Positions 46,921 to 60,868 of a stretch of 64,000 bases of DNA are shown here, piece after piece. The notes beneath the pieces are model-generated. The model saw nothing but the letters and a program-made list of their open reading frames with translations. It had not been told where the DNA came from and searched no databases. Within the stretch, counting starts at the first letter, position 1. Each line of letters opens with the position of its first letter. This stretch comes from Lasiodiplodia sp. COLG20 (Eukaryota > Ascomycota > Dothideomycetes > Botryosphaeriales > Botryosphaeriaceae): contig VNWV01000009.1 of NCBI GenBank assembly GCA_009801085.1, positions 734,501 through 798,500 on the forward strand, given 5' to 3'. The position numbers and the translations under genes are program-made.

Positions 46921-48112
46921 TCATAGTAGCTTTATGTCAAGATAGCTGAGGTCCAGCAACTGCGTCTCTGAGCCCATTTTATGCTTCACCGCCCGCTTAA
47001 GCCTCCGCTTCGAGTTGATAGGCACCATGCTCAAGACGGCAAGGAACAGTCGGTCAATGTAGGGGTCGTCAAGGGACAGAATTACCTTCAAGAGTCTCTT
47101 AACCCCAGCTTCCACCTTATCACCCTCCATCTCCGTCAACCGCGTGATGCATCTGTCCAAGCAGATACCATACCTCCACAAAGTCCAGTCTATCGTATCG
47201 AGCGGACCAAGAGTGGTCTCAGTGCTAGCCCGGCACCTCTTCAGCACCTCTATGTCTGGAGCCACTCCAATCTTGTTGCGAATGGCTTCTTGGACATCTC
47301 CGTAAACTACCGTCAAATTTGTGAGTTGCCACTTTCTAAGGCAATCCCGGGGAGCTGAGGATAGGCTCGCATTTAAAAATGCTGAAGAGCCCGGTGTAGC
47401 GGCGGATGATGAGGTAGCTGCCTGCGACGTCGGAGGCCCTGTGGTAAGCTTTTGAGCTCCAGGTCTGGAAGATGCCGTGGCCTTGTTAGACTTTGTGGTT
47501 GTAGCCCCACTGTGCTCAGGTCTCGAGCTCGCTGGTTCTGCCATTGGAGCTGAGGCTTCTGCCGGCCTGGAAGGTCGGCCATCCAGCCGCGCCGCCTTGC
47601 TCGGTTCTGCTCCAGACGACTCCCCCTTCCTTTTGCGATTTGCACTAGTCGAGGAACCCACCCTTCCACCGGTGATCGTGTTGATTGTCGATGAGATGGG
47701 CGTCTCAGAGAGCTCTCTCTTTAGCGCAGGCTACAGAATTCATCAGCTTTTGGTTTCAAGTTACAAGAAGAGTCAGCATCACCTGCGGAGATGTCTCAGG
47801 CATCGCTATTTCACCCTCTGCCTGCTGTGAACCATCTTGGTTTGCGACATTCGAGAAATCTGCGAGTGGAGTCTTGGTCCTTTTGAGTGGATGAGCCGTA
47901 CACCATTCGAACCAAGCCGGCATGTCTAGACCGCCGAGTGGAGACAGCTTTGACTGATCCTTGGCTGCCTTGAGCATTTTGATCGGAGGAACACTGTCGT
48001 CCTGGGTACGCCGTGTGACGATTGACTGAAGAGCGTACCATTCCAATTCAGAGCGATCCTCGCATGGATCGGCGAACTTTTGTACCACCATATGTTCGAG
48101 CTTGCTCAGCAT
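46921..48112 (-). CDS. Hypothetical protein, partly disordered (5' end uncertain)
   Basis: Exons 48112-47783 and 47730-46921, joined over a 52-bp intron (ETSPQ-PALKREL), give at least 379 residues. The N-terminal part looks folded (EHMVVQKFADPCEDRSELEWYALQS as a pattern of helices, shown here only in part by ELEWYAL). The middle 200 residues are Ser/Thr/Ala/Pro-rich with basic clusters (NRKRKGE), suggesting a nuclear protein. The last 150 residues are helical and folded (IDWTLWRYGICLDRCITRL; PYIDRLFLAVLSMVPI). I recognise no family. Upstream of ATG 48112 the frame stays open, with similar Ser/Pro/Gln-rich content, up to a stop near 48203, so a missing 5' exon is likely. It is probably real because the frame survives splicing with consistent composition. 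Confidence 0.6.
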
Positions 48113-48520
48113 GTCTGGAGGCTCGGATGCGCTTTGGACAGGTATTGTGGCGGGCGCAGAGATGAGTTGAGGTGAGGATCGTCGTATCTTTGATGGATGG
48201 CCTTAAGGCTGAGTGAGCATTGCTGTGTATGTGAGTGCCGCGCTGAAGCAAAGGGCATCAGACGCAGTGAGTGGGGCGATCCGGTAAGTTAGCACGGTGT
48301 GCTTAGACGGCGGAGGTGTACGAAGAATCTGGCTCGCCCTACGAGTGAGGGTTGTGGAGATGACGAAAGTATGAGGAGGATGAACAAAAACAAATAGACC
48401 CGAGACCCCGGGGCGGCCGAGAATCACCAACGAGGAAGGCACTACTAGAAAAGAGCGCTTCGAAGGAAACCACGCTCTTGGCGCTTTGGGTCAGATTACG
48501 GGCTAATTTCATCTACCTTT

Positions 48521-50042
48521 TCACAGATTCGCCCGCTCTACAACTTCATCGTCCCTGCCCCAGTGCGCCTCTACATCACTCACGCAGTCGTATGTCAATA
48601 ACCAATCGCCCACTCCGCTAAACCTCCACGGAAATGGGTCGCTGCCCTGGACGAGACCTAACGCCTTGGGATCCGGATTCTCTCCTCTTCTCTTCATCTC
48701 CTCAAACTCGTCCCAGGCTGCAAACAGCCTATCTCTTTCTCTTTGCTCCTCCCCGTCATGGATATGGTAGAGGTGTTGCTGCACGTTTCCTCGCTGCACC
48801 ACCCTCTCAGTGCGGTCCTTCCTGCACTTCTCGTACACTTTTAGCGCTCTCATCTTCTCCTCCTTGCTCTTGTTCTTGATCTTCGATAAGCACAGGCCAA
48901 GCACGCTTGCATCCTCCAGGCTCATGCCGGCGCCACTTGCCAAGTAGGGTAGTGTGGCATGAACGGCATCACCCAGGAGAACGAAAGCACCGGACGGATC
49001 GGACCAGCTGGGCTCGAGCGTAGGGCGGATGCACAGTCGCCACTTGTAAACGCTCTCGCAAAGGGCCAGCAGTTTCGGAATGCGCGGGTCCCAGTCCTTG
49101 TACAGGGCGCGCATCTCTTCAACATTTCCTTCTAGCGTCGTCGCCCCAGCCGGCATGTCGTCCGGTACAAGCAGCACCATGTTAAAGAGTTCACCCCCTC
49201 TCAGGACGTAGTTCACTGTCACAATACGTCAGCATTCTTCTACTCACACGGGAAAGTGGTTTGGAAGACTCACCAGCATGCGCATCCGGCCCCATCCAAT
49301 AATTCACTTGCGGATCCTCCACGAAGCCCCTCAGCTCCGGGTCCTTCATCATCTCCTTGGTGCTCAGCAGCAAGCGATAGGCTAGATCTCCCGTCTGCAC
49401 CGGGGGATCCTCCCTACCGAGCAGAATCTCGCGGCATCTGCTGTTGATACCATCGGCACCAACCACCAAATCCGCCTCCAACCGCTCACCCTCCTGCAAC
49501 ACGCACGTCGCCACCTCCCCATCTCCACCCACCACGACATCCATCACGCGCGCATTCACCCTCAACTCGGCGCCCAACTCGACCGCCCTCTCCAGCAGAC
49601 ACGCGTGCAAGTTCGCGCGATGGAAGTCCCAAAACGGCGTCCCGAGGCCGGCCTCGTACTCGTGGAAGTCCATGGATGCGAGTTTGTTGCCCTTCCAGCC
49701 GATCATGTTGCAGCGGCGCGGCTGGGTGCTGTGGCGGGACAGGGCGGGCGCGAGGCCCCACGCCGTCAGGATGCGCGACGAGTTGGGCAGGCATTGGATG
49801 CCCGCACCGACCTCGCCGATCTGAGAGGCGCTCTCGAGGACGACCACAGTGTGCCCGGCGAGCAGAAGGGCGATGGCCGCACCCAGGCCGCCGAGGCCCG
49901 CGCCGACGACAATGATCTGTGGTTTTGGGGGTTAGGAGGGCCTGACGAGGCAAGCAAAAGCAGCGGATGTAAAGCTTACCTTGAGCTTGGACGAGGCGTC
50001 GCGCTCGATTGGCTCTTGAACGATTGGCGGACTGGGAGCCAT
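48521..50042 (-). CDS. FAD-dependent aromatic monooxygenase (salicylate hydroxylase type; HxnX-like candidate)
   Basis: Three exons on the minus strand (50042-49980, 49916-49274, 49215-48521) give 466 residues. The first intron lies just before the dinucleotide motif IIVVGAGLGGLGAAIALLLA. The DG motif ADLVVGADGINSRCRE binds FAD and NAD(P)H. The GD motif FVLLGDAVHATLPYLASGAG completes the class A flavoprotein hydroxylase signature. NYVLRGGELFNMVLLVPDD is typical of fungal salicylate-hydroxylase-like enzymes. The length excludes the longer phenol-2-monooxygenase type. Such enzymes hydroxylate, often with decarboxylation, an aromatic or hydroxypyridine acid. In A. nidulans HxnX acts on 6-hydroxynicotinate. 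The neighbours (deacetylase-fold hydrolase, OYE, molybdenum hydroxylase) make this substrate class the best guess; salicylate remains an alternative. Confidence 0.88.
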
Positions 50043-50666
50043 GGTGGGAAGAGAGAGAGAAAGCACGCGGTAATGACCGAGAGCGCGGAGGGGAAAAGGA
50101 CAATGCCTGGAGAAAGTCGTTGTATCACTTGAAGTTCAAGGGATTATTGCGCTGAAATGGATGCTTTAGGCAGCTTCCGCGGCCTTGACATGGCATGCTC
50201 GCGGGGTTGAAGGGTGGATGCAAGCAACAGTGGTGGCACTGCGGGAATAAGCTTCGTGCCCGCACATGCAAAGGATGCACGCAGCTTCCTCGTATCATTA
50301 GCCGGGTTGCAGCGGCGTAGGAGTGGCGCGGTTCGGAAAGCATGGTTGTGCAAGAGTGCAGGAGTGGGGTAAGATGGATGGGACGATCGGCCGCCCGATG
50401 CGGCCACCACCTCAGGGTAGTCGTGTCGCCTAGCATACTCTACGTGTCGCGGGGAAAAAAGGCAAAGTCGTGACCTTAGAGTTCTGTGTTCGACTTCAAA
50501 TCTCATTCAATTTTGATTTCAGTGCACATTTATTTGACTTTGCATGACAAACGTTGGGTATTGCTATAGAATGATCACCGAGAGCTGCCCATGACGACAT
50601 CTGGATCAGAACATCGGCCAAACCCGCTTCCGTAGTAACATAGTTCATTAAATGAAATTTCGAGTC

Positions 50667-51782
50667 TTATGCTGCTTTCTTTGCTTCGTACTTTTTCATC
50701 ACCTCCTCAATTGGCGCTGGCATCATCGCACCTGCAGCTGGCGTGTTCTTGCTCTTGAAATCATCGCACATCTGCTCCATCGTCACCCACTCCACGCCTT
50801 CATGCTTGTTGATATGTTCGATGATCCTGTCGCATCGTCAGAACCGAAGAAATTCTTGCCATTGTTCGGGCAGTCTTACCTTTCATGCATGAGAAGGACG
50901 TGCGGCCGGCCACTGACATCAGGATGGATCGTCATTGGGAAGACGAACTCATCGTACTCGCGGTAGAAATAGTCGAAGTGATCCTGATGGCCCCAGATCA
51001 GACACAATCCTATTCAGTATACTTGGCAGGCTACTCACCATCCACAGCTCCTCCACCACCTTCGGGCTGACCCAACCGTGGCTGTTCGGTGCGCCCTTGA
51101 TGAACATCATGGGCGGCAGATCATCGATATACCAGCTACCAGGGATCTCGACGAGCCCCGTCTCCTTGCCACGCACCAATGGTTTCATCCACTCTTCGGC
51201 CTTCTTGGAGTAGTCAATCTTGGTCCACGAGTCCTCGGTGCGCAGCCAGTAGCACTGGTAATCACTGTGGCTCATGCTGTGGTCGTACTCGACGCCGTAG
51301 CTCAGCAGCAACTCGGTGCCCTCGCGGCTGACCTCCCACCACGGTGCGACGCTGCCGCGCGGTGGCTTGCCGCCGCAGAAGTCGGTCAGCATGCGCCACG
51401 TCTTGTCGAGCACGTCGCGCTGCTGTTCGAACGTCATGTCCTTGGGGTTCTCGTGCGTGTAGCCGTGCAGGCCGATCTCGTGGCCCGCATCGCGCACCGC
51501 CGCGCACTCTTCGGGAAACGTCTCGAGCGAATGGCCTGGGATAAACCAGGTCGCCTTGATCTTGTACTTGTCGAAGAGCTTGAGCAATCGCCGAATACCG
51601 ATCGTGCCGGCGAACATGCCTAGAAAAAGGGAGGCGTCAGAATGACAGACTGCGAAAGGGATGCGCCGCTACTTACCGCGACTGATGTCGCTCGTCGAGT
51701 CCTCGCCGCCGTACGAACCAAGCCAGCCGGCGACTGCATCGATGTCGACGCCGTAGCTAACGAGCACGCGTTTCTTGCCCAT
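50667..51782 (-). CDS. Cytosolic polysaccharide-deacetylase-fold hydrolase (cyclic imide hydrolase/HxnM-like candidate)
   Basis: Four exons on the minus strand (51782-51677, 51619-51039, 50983-50880, 50826-50667) give 316 residues. The NodB fold shows [15 protein letters not shown] at the N-terminus (metal-binding Asp candidates), KATWFIPGH, then [15 protein letters not shown] with the HxxxH metal ligands, and [10 protein letters not shown]. There is no signal peptide or carbohydrate-binding module, so it is not a wall chitin deacetylase; it belongs with the intracellular HpPgdA/PuuE group, which includes allantoinases and cyclic imide hydrolases. In A. nidulans HxnM is the cyclic imidase that opens 3-hydroxyglutarimide in nicotinate catabolism. 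Location between a hydroxypyridine-type monooxygenase and an OYE supports that role here. All three introns are 53-57 bp. Family firm, substrate inferred. Confidence 0.87.
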
Positions 51783-52402
51783 GGTTGGTGTTTTCACGAG
51801 TCAAAGAGGGTTCAATGGAGGAGTCGGATAGTGGAATGGAAATCGAAGAGAAAAGAAGGCGAGAATGCTGACGCTGACATTAGTGTTCAAGAAAATCTCC
51901 GGTCACAAGCAATTCGTAGCGGGGTAGATGGAGAGACGCATTGGCCAACAGGATCGCACCGTCATGCAGGTTGCTGACCCGCACTCACTTGCTGACAGCT
52001 GACAGGCCCCCATTGTGGCACGGCGGGATTCCGATACGAAAAGGGCAGGCAGCTTTATCAACAGTGGGGGAAAGCAGGAAGAGTGGCAGTGGCCATAGCT
52101 CCCGCAGCGCTCACCCTTGACCCCTGATGACGTGCATCCCCGTTCTTGCCCCGCATCGCTTGCTATCGCCGGCCTGCCCCACCTGCCAAGACTTGATGAT
52201 AGCAGCAGCAGGTCTCGAGTAGCGAGACGTGAGGATTGCATCATCCAGACGATTCTCGAATCACACGAGATGGGTACGTCTTGACTTTGAAAACCTGACT
52301 GGCGTTCATATGATGCTCTATTGGTATGTATCTCTAACCGAACGGAGCCGGCGCGACAACTCTTTCGTTGCCTGCAGCTAAATCCACACATGCTACCACC
52401 GT

Positions 52403-54309
<1,907 letters not shown>

Positions 54310-57300
54310 ATGGCGTTGCCAAAGCCTCCTCAGGCGGCCCGGCATGCGGCTGTTTCTCTCTCTGCCGCCAAGGCATTGACACCGCTGATTCAATCCACAT
54401 ACACGACCCCAACCCTCAAATTCTACCTCAACGGGAACAAGGTCGAACTTGACAGCCCAGACCCGCATTGGACTTTACTCGACTTCATCCGCGCCCAGCA
54501 TGATCTTAAAGGCACAAAGCTTGGCTGCGGCGAGGGCGGCTGTGGAGCCTGTACCGTTGTCCTCAGTTCGCCCAAAGTTTCCCCCAGGACTAAGAAGATC
54601 GAGTATCTCGCTGTCAATGCGTGCCTCTTTCCACTTGTCGGTGTTGACGGAAAGCACCTGATCACCATCGAAGGCCTCGGCACTGTCGACAAACCCCACC
54701 CTCTGCAGGAGCGTATCGCAAAGCTACATGGCTCGCAGTGCGGCTTCTGCACTCCGGGAATCGTCATGTCTCTCTACGCTGTGGTGCGGAATGCTTATAA
54801 TCCCCAAACCAAGCAGTTCGATCTGACCGAGGACACCATCGAAAGAGAAGGGCATCTCGACGGGAATCTCTGTCGGTGCACAGGCTACAAGCCAATCCTA
54901 CAGGCTGCCAAGACGTTCGTCACGGAGGACCTGAAGGGCAGACTAGCTCCGGAGAAGGCGTCCTCGAAAGCTCATGACATTGAAATTGATCTTACAGACG
55001 CATCCCCGAAAGCTGGTTGCGGATCCTCAGCGAAGGGCTCGTGCGGAAGACCAGGCGGTTGCTGCAGAGATAAGAGTCCATCGTCGAGCAGCAACAACGA
55101 CTCGGACAGTGAAAAATCAACCTCAGCCTCTTCAGCATCGACTGAGCCAGACGCATCTCTTCTAACTGCCAAGGTCACGGATCAGCCCAGGAAGGACTCG
55201 GTGGCGAGCGGCACGGCCTACGCGAAACCCTTGAAATCCAGGGAGCATGGCCCAGAGGGAACGAAGGTCGAGACAGAGCTTTCTGCACCCTTGGCCGAAT
55301 CCCGAAAGGGTGTCCCGCGATTCACCTTCAAGCCTTACCAACCAGATACCGAGCTCATCTTCCCGCCGGCTCTCTGGAAGCACGAGAAGCAGCCGCTGTG
55401 CTTTGGAAATGACAGGAAAATTTGGTTCCGACCTACTACTCTTGAGCAATTGGTTGAGCTCAAGAACGCCTACCCTTCGGCCAAGCTTGTCGGAGGTGCC
55501 AGCGAGGTCCAAGTCGAGGTTCGGTTCAAGGGCTCCGACTTCGCTGTATCTGTCTACGTGTCAGACATTGAGGAGCTCCAGGAGACGAAGCTGCCGAAGT
55601 CAGAGGCGGAGTGGGATGCCATGACTGAGATCAACCTGGGAGCTAATACGCCGCTCAGTGAGTTGGAGCATGTCTGTAAAACGGTATTCGACAAGCTCGG
55701 TCAACGCGGCTTGGTCCTGGAAGCTCTCCGCAAGCAGTTGCGATACTTCGCCGGCCGTCAGATTCGAAATGTGGCCTCCCTAGCCGGAAACATCGCCACC
55801 GCATCGCCGATTTCTGACGGGAACCCCGTTTTGCTTGCTGCTGGTGCGGATGTCATGGTCCGCAGTAAAAATGGTGGTTCCGTTGCGCTCCCAATGTCCA
55901 AATTCTTCCTCGCTTACCGAACCACCACTCTCCCTCCGGACGCAGTGATTACTCACGTTCGCATTCCATTGCCTGCAGTCGGGGCGCGCGAGATTACAAA
56001 AGCGTACAAACAAGCAAAGAGAAAGGACGATGACATTGCCATTGTCACCTCCGCATACCGAGTCCGCTTGGATGACACAGGTGTTGTCACAGACATCTGT
56101 CTTGCTTACGGCGGCATGGCTCCTACCACGATTGAGGCAAAGAGCGCACGGAAAGCGTTAATCGGGAAGACTTGGTTCGAATCGGCGACTTTGGAGACCG
56201 GAATGGATGCTTTGGCTGCAGATTTCAATCTCCCTTACAGCGTTCCTGGAGGAATGGCGCATTACCGCAGAGCTCTTGCCGTGTCGCTCTTCTTCCGTTT
56301 CTGGCACGACGTCGCCGCAGAGTTGGGTCTTGGAGAAGTCGACCAGGACCTCATCCAAGAGATCCACCGAGAATTATCAGCCGGTACCCGGGACAACTAC
56401 AACCCGCACGAGCAACGAGTCGTTGGAAAGCAAATTCCGCATCTCTCGGCCTTGAAGCAGTGCACTGGCGAAGCCCAATATGTTGACGACATCGAGCGCC
56501 AAGACAGGGAATTGTATGGCGGAATGGTAATGTCTTCGAGAGCCCATGCGAAGTTGGTCGAAGTCGACTGGACACCTGCGCTGTCGCTGCCGGGAGTGGT
56601 GGGTTACGTCGACAAAACCAGTATTCCAAAAGAAGCCAATATCTGGGGCTCTGTAAAGAAAGATGAAACCTTCTTCGCTGACGGCGAAGTCCTCTCTCAT
56701 GGCCATACCATCGGAATGGTCTATGCAGAGACAGCGCTGCAGGCTCAGGCGGCTGCGAGGGCCGTCAAGATTGTCTATGAAGACCTTCCAGCAATTCTTA
56801 CGATCGACGAGGCCATCGAGGCTAAAAGCTACTTCGCTCACGGCAAGCAGCTGAAGAAGGGACTTGCCATCGAGGGAAAGATGGATGAGGCGTTTTCAAA
56901 ATGCGACCGAATCTTCACCGGTGTGACCAGAGTGGGCGGACAGGAGCACTTCTACCTGGAGACCAATGCTGCTCTGGCTATTCCTCACAAGGAAGATGGC
57001 TCCATGGAAGTGTGGTCCTCTACCCAGAACACTACCGAGACGCAGGAATTCGTCAGCCAGGTACTCGGCGTTCCCAGCAACAGGATCAACGCTCGGGTCA
57101 AGCGGATGGGAGGCGCGTTTGGAGGCAAAGAATCCCGCAGCGTACCCATCGCCTGTTTATGCGCCATTGCTGCGAAAAAAGAAGGCCGCCCTGTACGGAT
57201 AATGCTCAACCGCGACGAAGACATGATGACGACTGGGCAAAGACATCCGATCCAAGCACGCTGGAAGGTTGGCACGTCAAGAGACGGCAAGCTCCTGGCC

Positions 57301-58896
57301 TTCGACGCTGACGTCTATGACAATGCCGGATACTCCCAGGACATGTCCGGCGCCGTCATGGATCGTTGCTGCACACACATCGAGAACTGCTACAACATAC
57401 CCGACGCTTGGATCCGAGGGCACGTGTGCCGCACAAACATCCACAGCAACACGGCCTTCCGCGGATTCGGCGGCCCGCAGGCCATGTACATCGCCGAGCA
57501 GATAATGTACGCCATCGCCGAAGAAACCGGGTTCGACATTGACGATCTGCGCGTCAAGAACCTGTACAAGATTGGTGACAGGACGCCTTTCCTGCAACAG
57601 ATAGATGTGGACTGGCACATCCCGACGATGCTCGACCAGCTGAAGAAGTCTGCGGACTTCGAGGCTAGGAAGGCGGCCATCTGCGAGTTCAACCGGACGC
57701 ACAAGTGGAAGAAGCGGGGCATCAGCATGATCCCGTCCAAGTTTGGCCTAAGCTTTGCCACAGCGTTGCACCTCAACCAGGCCGGTGCGTACGTTAAAAT
57801 CTACGCCGACGGCAGCGTGCTGCTGCATCATGGTGGGACGGAGATGGGCCAGGGCCTGTACACGAAGATGTGCCAGGTGGCGGCGCAGGAACTGGGCGTG
57901 CCGCTCGACGCCATCTTCAATCCGGACTCGCAAAGCTACCAAATCGCCAACGCGTCGCCCACAGCCGCATCAAGTGGCAGCGACCTCAATGGAATGGCTG
58001 TCAAGAATGCGTGCGACCAGCTGAACGAGCGGCTGAAGCCTTACTGGGACAAGTACGGCAAGGATGCGGAGTTCAAGACGATCGCGCACGCGGCGTACAT
58101 CGACCGCGTCAACTTGGCCGCCAACGGCTTCTGGAAGATGCCCAGGATCGGATACGTGTGGGGCGAGTACGATATCAAGAAGGTGAAGGACATGTACTAC
58201 TACTTCAGTGAGTTTTCCCTCCTTCTCGGACTTACCTCTCCCATCTTAACAAGGGTGGAAGAATACCATGGGAGAAGCACGAACGTGTACTAACGCACCT
58301 GCGAAAATTTAGCCCAAGGCGTTGCCTGCTCGGAAGTCGAACTCGACTTGCTCACCGGCGATCACACTACTCTTCGTTCCGACATCCTCATGGACGTCGG
58401 CCAAAGCATCAACCCGGGCATCGACTATGGTCAGATCGAAGGCGCCTTCGTGCAGGGCGTCGGTCTCTTCACCATTGAGGAGTCCCTCTGGGCCTCCCGA
58501 GACGGCCAGCTCGCCACCCGCGGCCCCGGCACGTACAAGATCCCGGGCTTCTCGGATATCCCGCAGGTCTTCAATACGGGTATGCTGAGGGTCGATGGCG
58601 AGGGAAAACCACTGACGTGGAAGCATTTGAGGAGCGTGCAGAGTAGTAAGGGGATTGGGGAGCCGCCGCTTTTCTTGGGCGCAACAGTGTTCTTTGCGCT
58701 CAGAGAGGCGGTGAAGGCGGCGAGGAGGGATAATGGGTTGGTGGACAAAATGAAGGGTGGTAGAGGAGAGAGATTTTGCCTGGAGAGCCCCGCTACGGCG
58801 GAGAAGTTGCGACTGGCGGTCGGCGATTCGATTGTGAAGAAGACGTTGGTGGAGAAGAAAGAGGGAGAGACGCCGTTTTTTGTGACGGTTGCTTGA
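54310..58896 (+). CDS. hxnS: Xanthine-dehydrogenase-type molybdenum hydroxylase (purine hydroxylase II / nicotinate hydroxylase, HxnS-like)
   Basis: Exons 54310-58207 and 58313-58896 give 1493 residues; the 105-bp intron has a perfect TACTAAC branch site. Order: N-terminal [2Fe-2S] ferredoxin domain ([10 protein letters not shown], Cys73-81), second cluster domain (CGFC at 144-147; CRC at 188-190), an unusually long linker (about 205-355), FAD domain, then the Mo-cofactor domains. Active-site elements are QEHFYLET (Glu884), [16 protein letters not shown] (Arg1051), [11 protein letters not shown] and the catalytic Glu in GIGEPPLF (about 1416). The pocket segment [18 protein letters not shown] (from residue 1148) has Ala where xanthine dehydrogenases have Thr after the sandwiching Phe (SFT), matching my recollection of HxnS rather than HxA. 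HxnS hydroxylates nicotinate to 6-hydroxynicotinate. A true xanthine dehydrogenase is the alternative. It is cytosolic. Confidence 0.9.
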
Positions 58897-60868
58897 GGGG
58901 ACCCGATGCCTTCTTTACTTATCTGCCGCGTGGAAGGTTTGAAGATCGGACGTGACGGTGAATGTGCTACGATGATACGAGTCGAGACGGCAGGTGAAAA
59001 GTCTGGTGAACGAGGGAAACGCGATGTGGCGTTCTTTGGTCTTAGTTTTGGCAATTACGAAATCTTTATTTGAATCGACATTAGAGGCCAGAATTGCGTT
59101 TCTCTTGGTGTTGTGGGTAGCTGGGTATTTTAGTCTTCAGGACCCGCTCGCCATTTGATGTCGCAATCATCACGACACTCGCGTGTTCGAATGCCGCGTC
59201 AAAGCTCTCTGTCAGGCATTACGAAGACGTAAAACAATTGGAAAGAAAAACAGATCCTCTGGGCCAAATTCTTGTTTCTCCCACTCTATTTCATTCCAAA
59301 AATGAAATGCGGGTTTTTGTCCGGATTGCATTCAGACTTACTATTGTTGGTGGTGGTGGTGGAGCTGCTGCTGGTTGGGGCGACACTGACTCATTGCATC
59401 ACAGGCAGAGCGTCAAACCTATTGGAAGGACGAAATGAAGAAGAATTCTCGACCTCTTTTTCACCCAAGAGCGGAACCACATGTGCAAAGGTAGGTGTAG
59501 TTTGGCACACTGTCTTCCGATGGCGACAGTGCATTTTTCTTCCAAAGTTAAACGGGAACTCAGGCGTGGCCAACAAAGCCAAGATACCGATGCCGTCGAG
59601 CGGTTGTAGTCAGAAATGAGATGCTTCGCTATAGGCGCATTATACCAGTTCATGGCGCGTCTGGTAGTGCGATTAGCGAGCAGAGACCGTCATTGCTACA
59701 TTAGCAGGCCCTGACCGATGGGCTTGGGATTTTGCGCAATGAATCCTGCAGCGACGCAGAGTTGACCCGTCTCTAGAGAGGTGCTTGTTTGATTTGCTTG
59801 TCTCCGTTAGGGGTTAGGTGCGTGGTTCTCAGAGGTTAGTGATAAGGTGCAGAGCCGCGTGCCAATGCCCAAGGGAGAAAGTGACCCGAAGATAGGGTAG
59901 CTCAGGGTCCAGCGGGTCGGCAATTTCGGACAATGGCGCGAAGATTGTTGCCTTTGCGGCACGTATGGCTTGGAAAGTGGTCAAGGTTTCCGGAGAGGCT
60001 GGGCGGAAATGGGGCGCAATCGGCGCTGGGTGGTGATTGGAAACGACTTCCGGTTGGGGATAACTCCGGCTGTTACGTAGAGATATGCGCGAGTCGTTAC
60101 CCCGCCTTCGCAATCCCGCACGCCAAAGGCACAATGGCAACGTGCGCGTCAATCAACGGATGGCGGCATTTGAAGGGCGGATATAGGGCCTCGGCGAAAC
60201 ACAGCGTTTGCCGGAAGGCCCCAGGACTTGCCTTGTTAGGCGGAGCGAGCTTATCCGCCGGCCTATCGCGGCGCGCCTCAGCGGGAGCGCGTGCGGGCGC
60301 AGCGGGCGGTAGGAGGGGCAGGTCGACGCGCCTGCGCCAAAGCAACACCAGCGGGCCCGGGAACGCCCGCGTGTCGGAGAGTCCGCTGGCCCGTCCGATT
60401 GGCTGCGCGCGCGGGCGATAGCCAGTGATACGCGGCGAGGCAGGCGTCGCGAGCACCTGTGCTCTGGGACACGGCAGCTGGGTCTGATATGTTGGTGGCA
60501 GCAGGTTGATATGGTGTTGTAATGGAATGAGCAACCCCCACCGTGGCCGCCTCGCCCCATCTTTGGCCCGGACGCGGTTAGTCATCGCGTAGCGCGGCGC
60601 CAGTCTTGTCGGCAACTTCTCGACGATCCGACCGCTATACTGCGGAGTCCATGCAACGGCGAGTGGCTCCCTGCGGCTCACTCCAGGGTCTAGTGAGATG
60701 CGACGTCGGATCCACGCGATAAGCGGACATGTCAAGTAGTCCATACCGCCATGGCCGCCCGCACGCCTCGACAGCTTCCTCCGCCATAGCAACACCCGGC
60801 TCAGAGCTTCTGCAGCTGCGCGTCATTAACCACCACTCTGTCAATTGACCTCGAGCGCCGCCCTCGCC
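58897..60868. other. Gene-free interval, promoter region of the C2H2/Fungal_trans regulator
   Basis: About 2 kb without a supported gene; from 60.2 kb on it is GC-rich and gives spurious long frames on the minus strand. HGATAR cores occur at 59840, 59890, 60416 and 60717, close to the number expected by chance. Confidence 0.45.

Noticed and set aside
59175..59200. T-loop-like GTTCGAAT
   Set aside because: The flanking bases do not pair as a T-stem and there is no D-arm or anticodon arm at the right distance.
60097..60795. 232-codon minus-strand frame upstream of the C2H2/Fungal_trans gene
   Set aside because: GC-driven frame without recognisable motif; a competing plus-strand frame of similar quality overlaps it.
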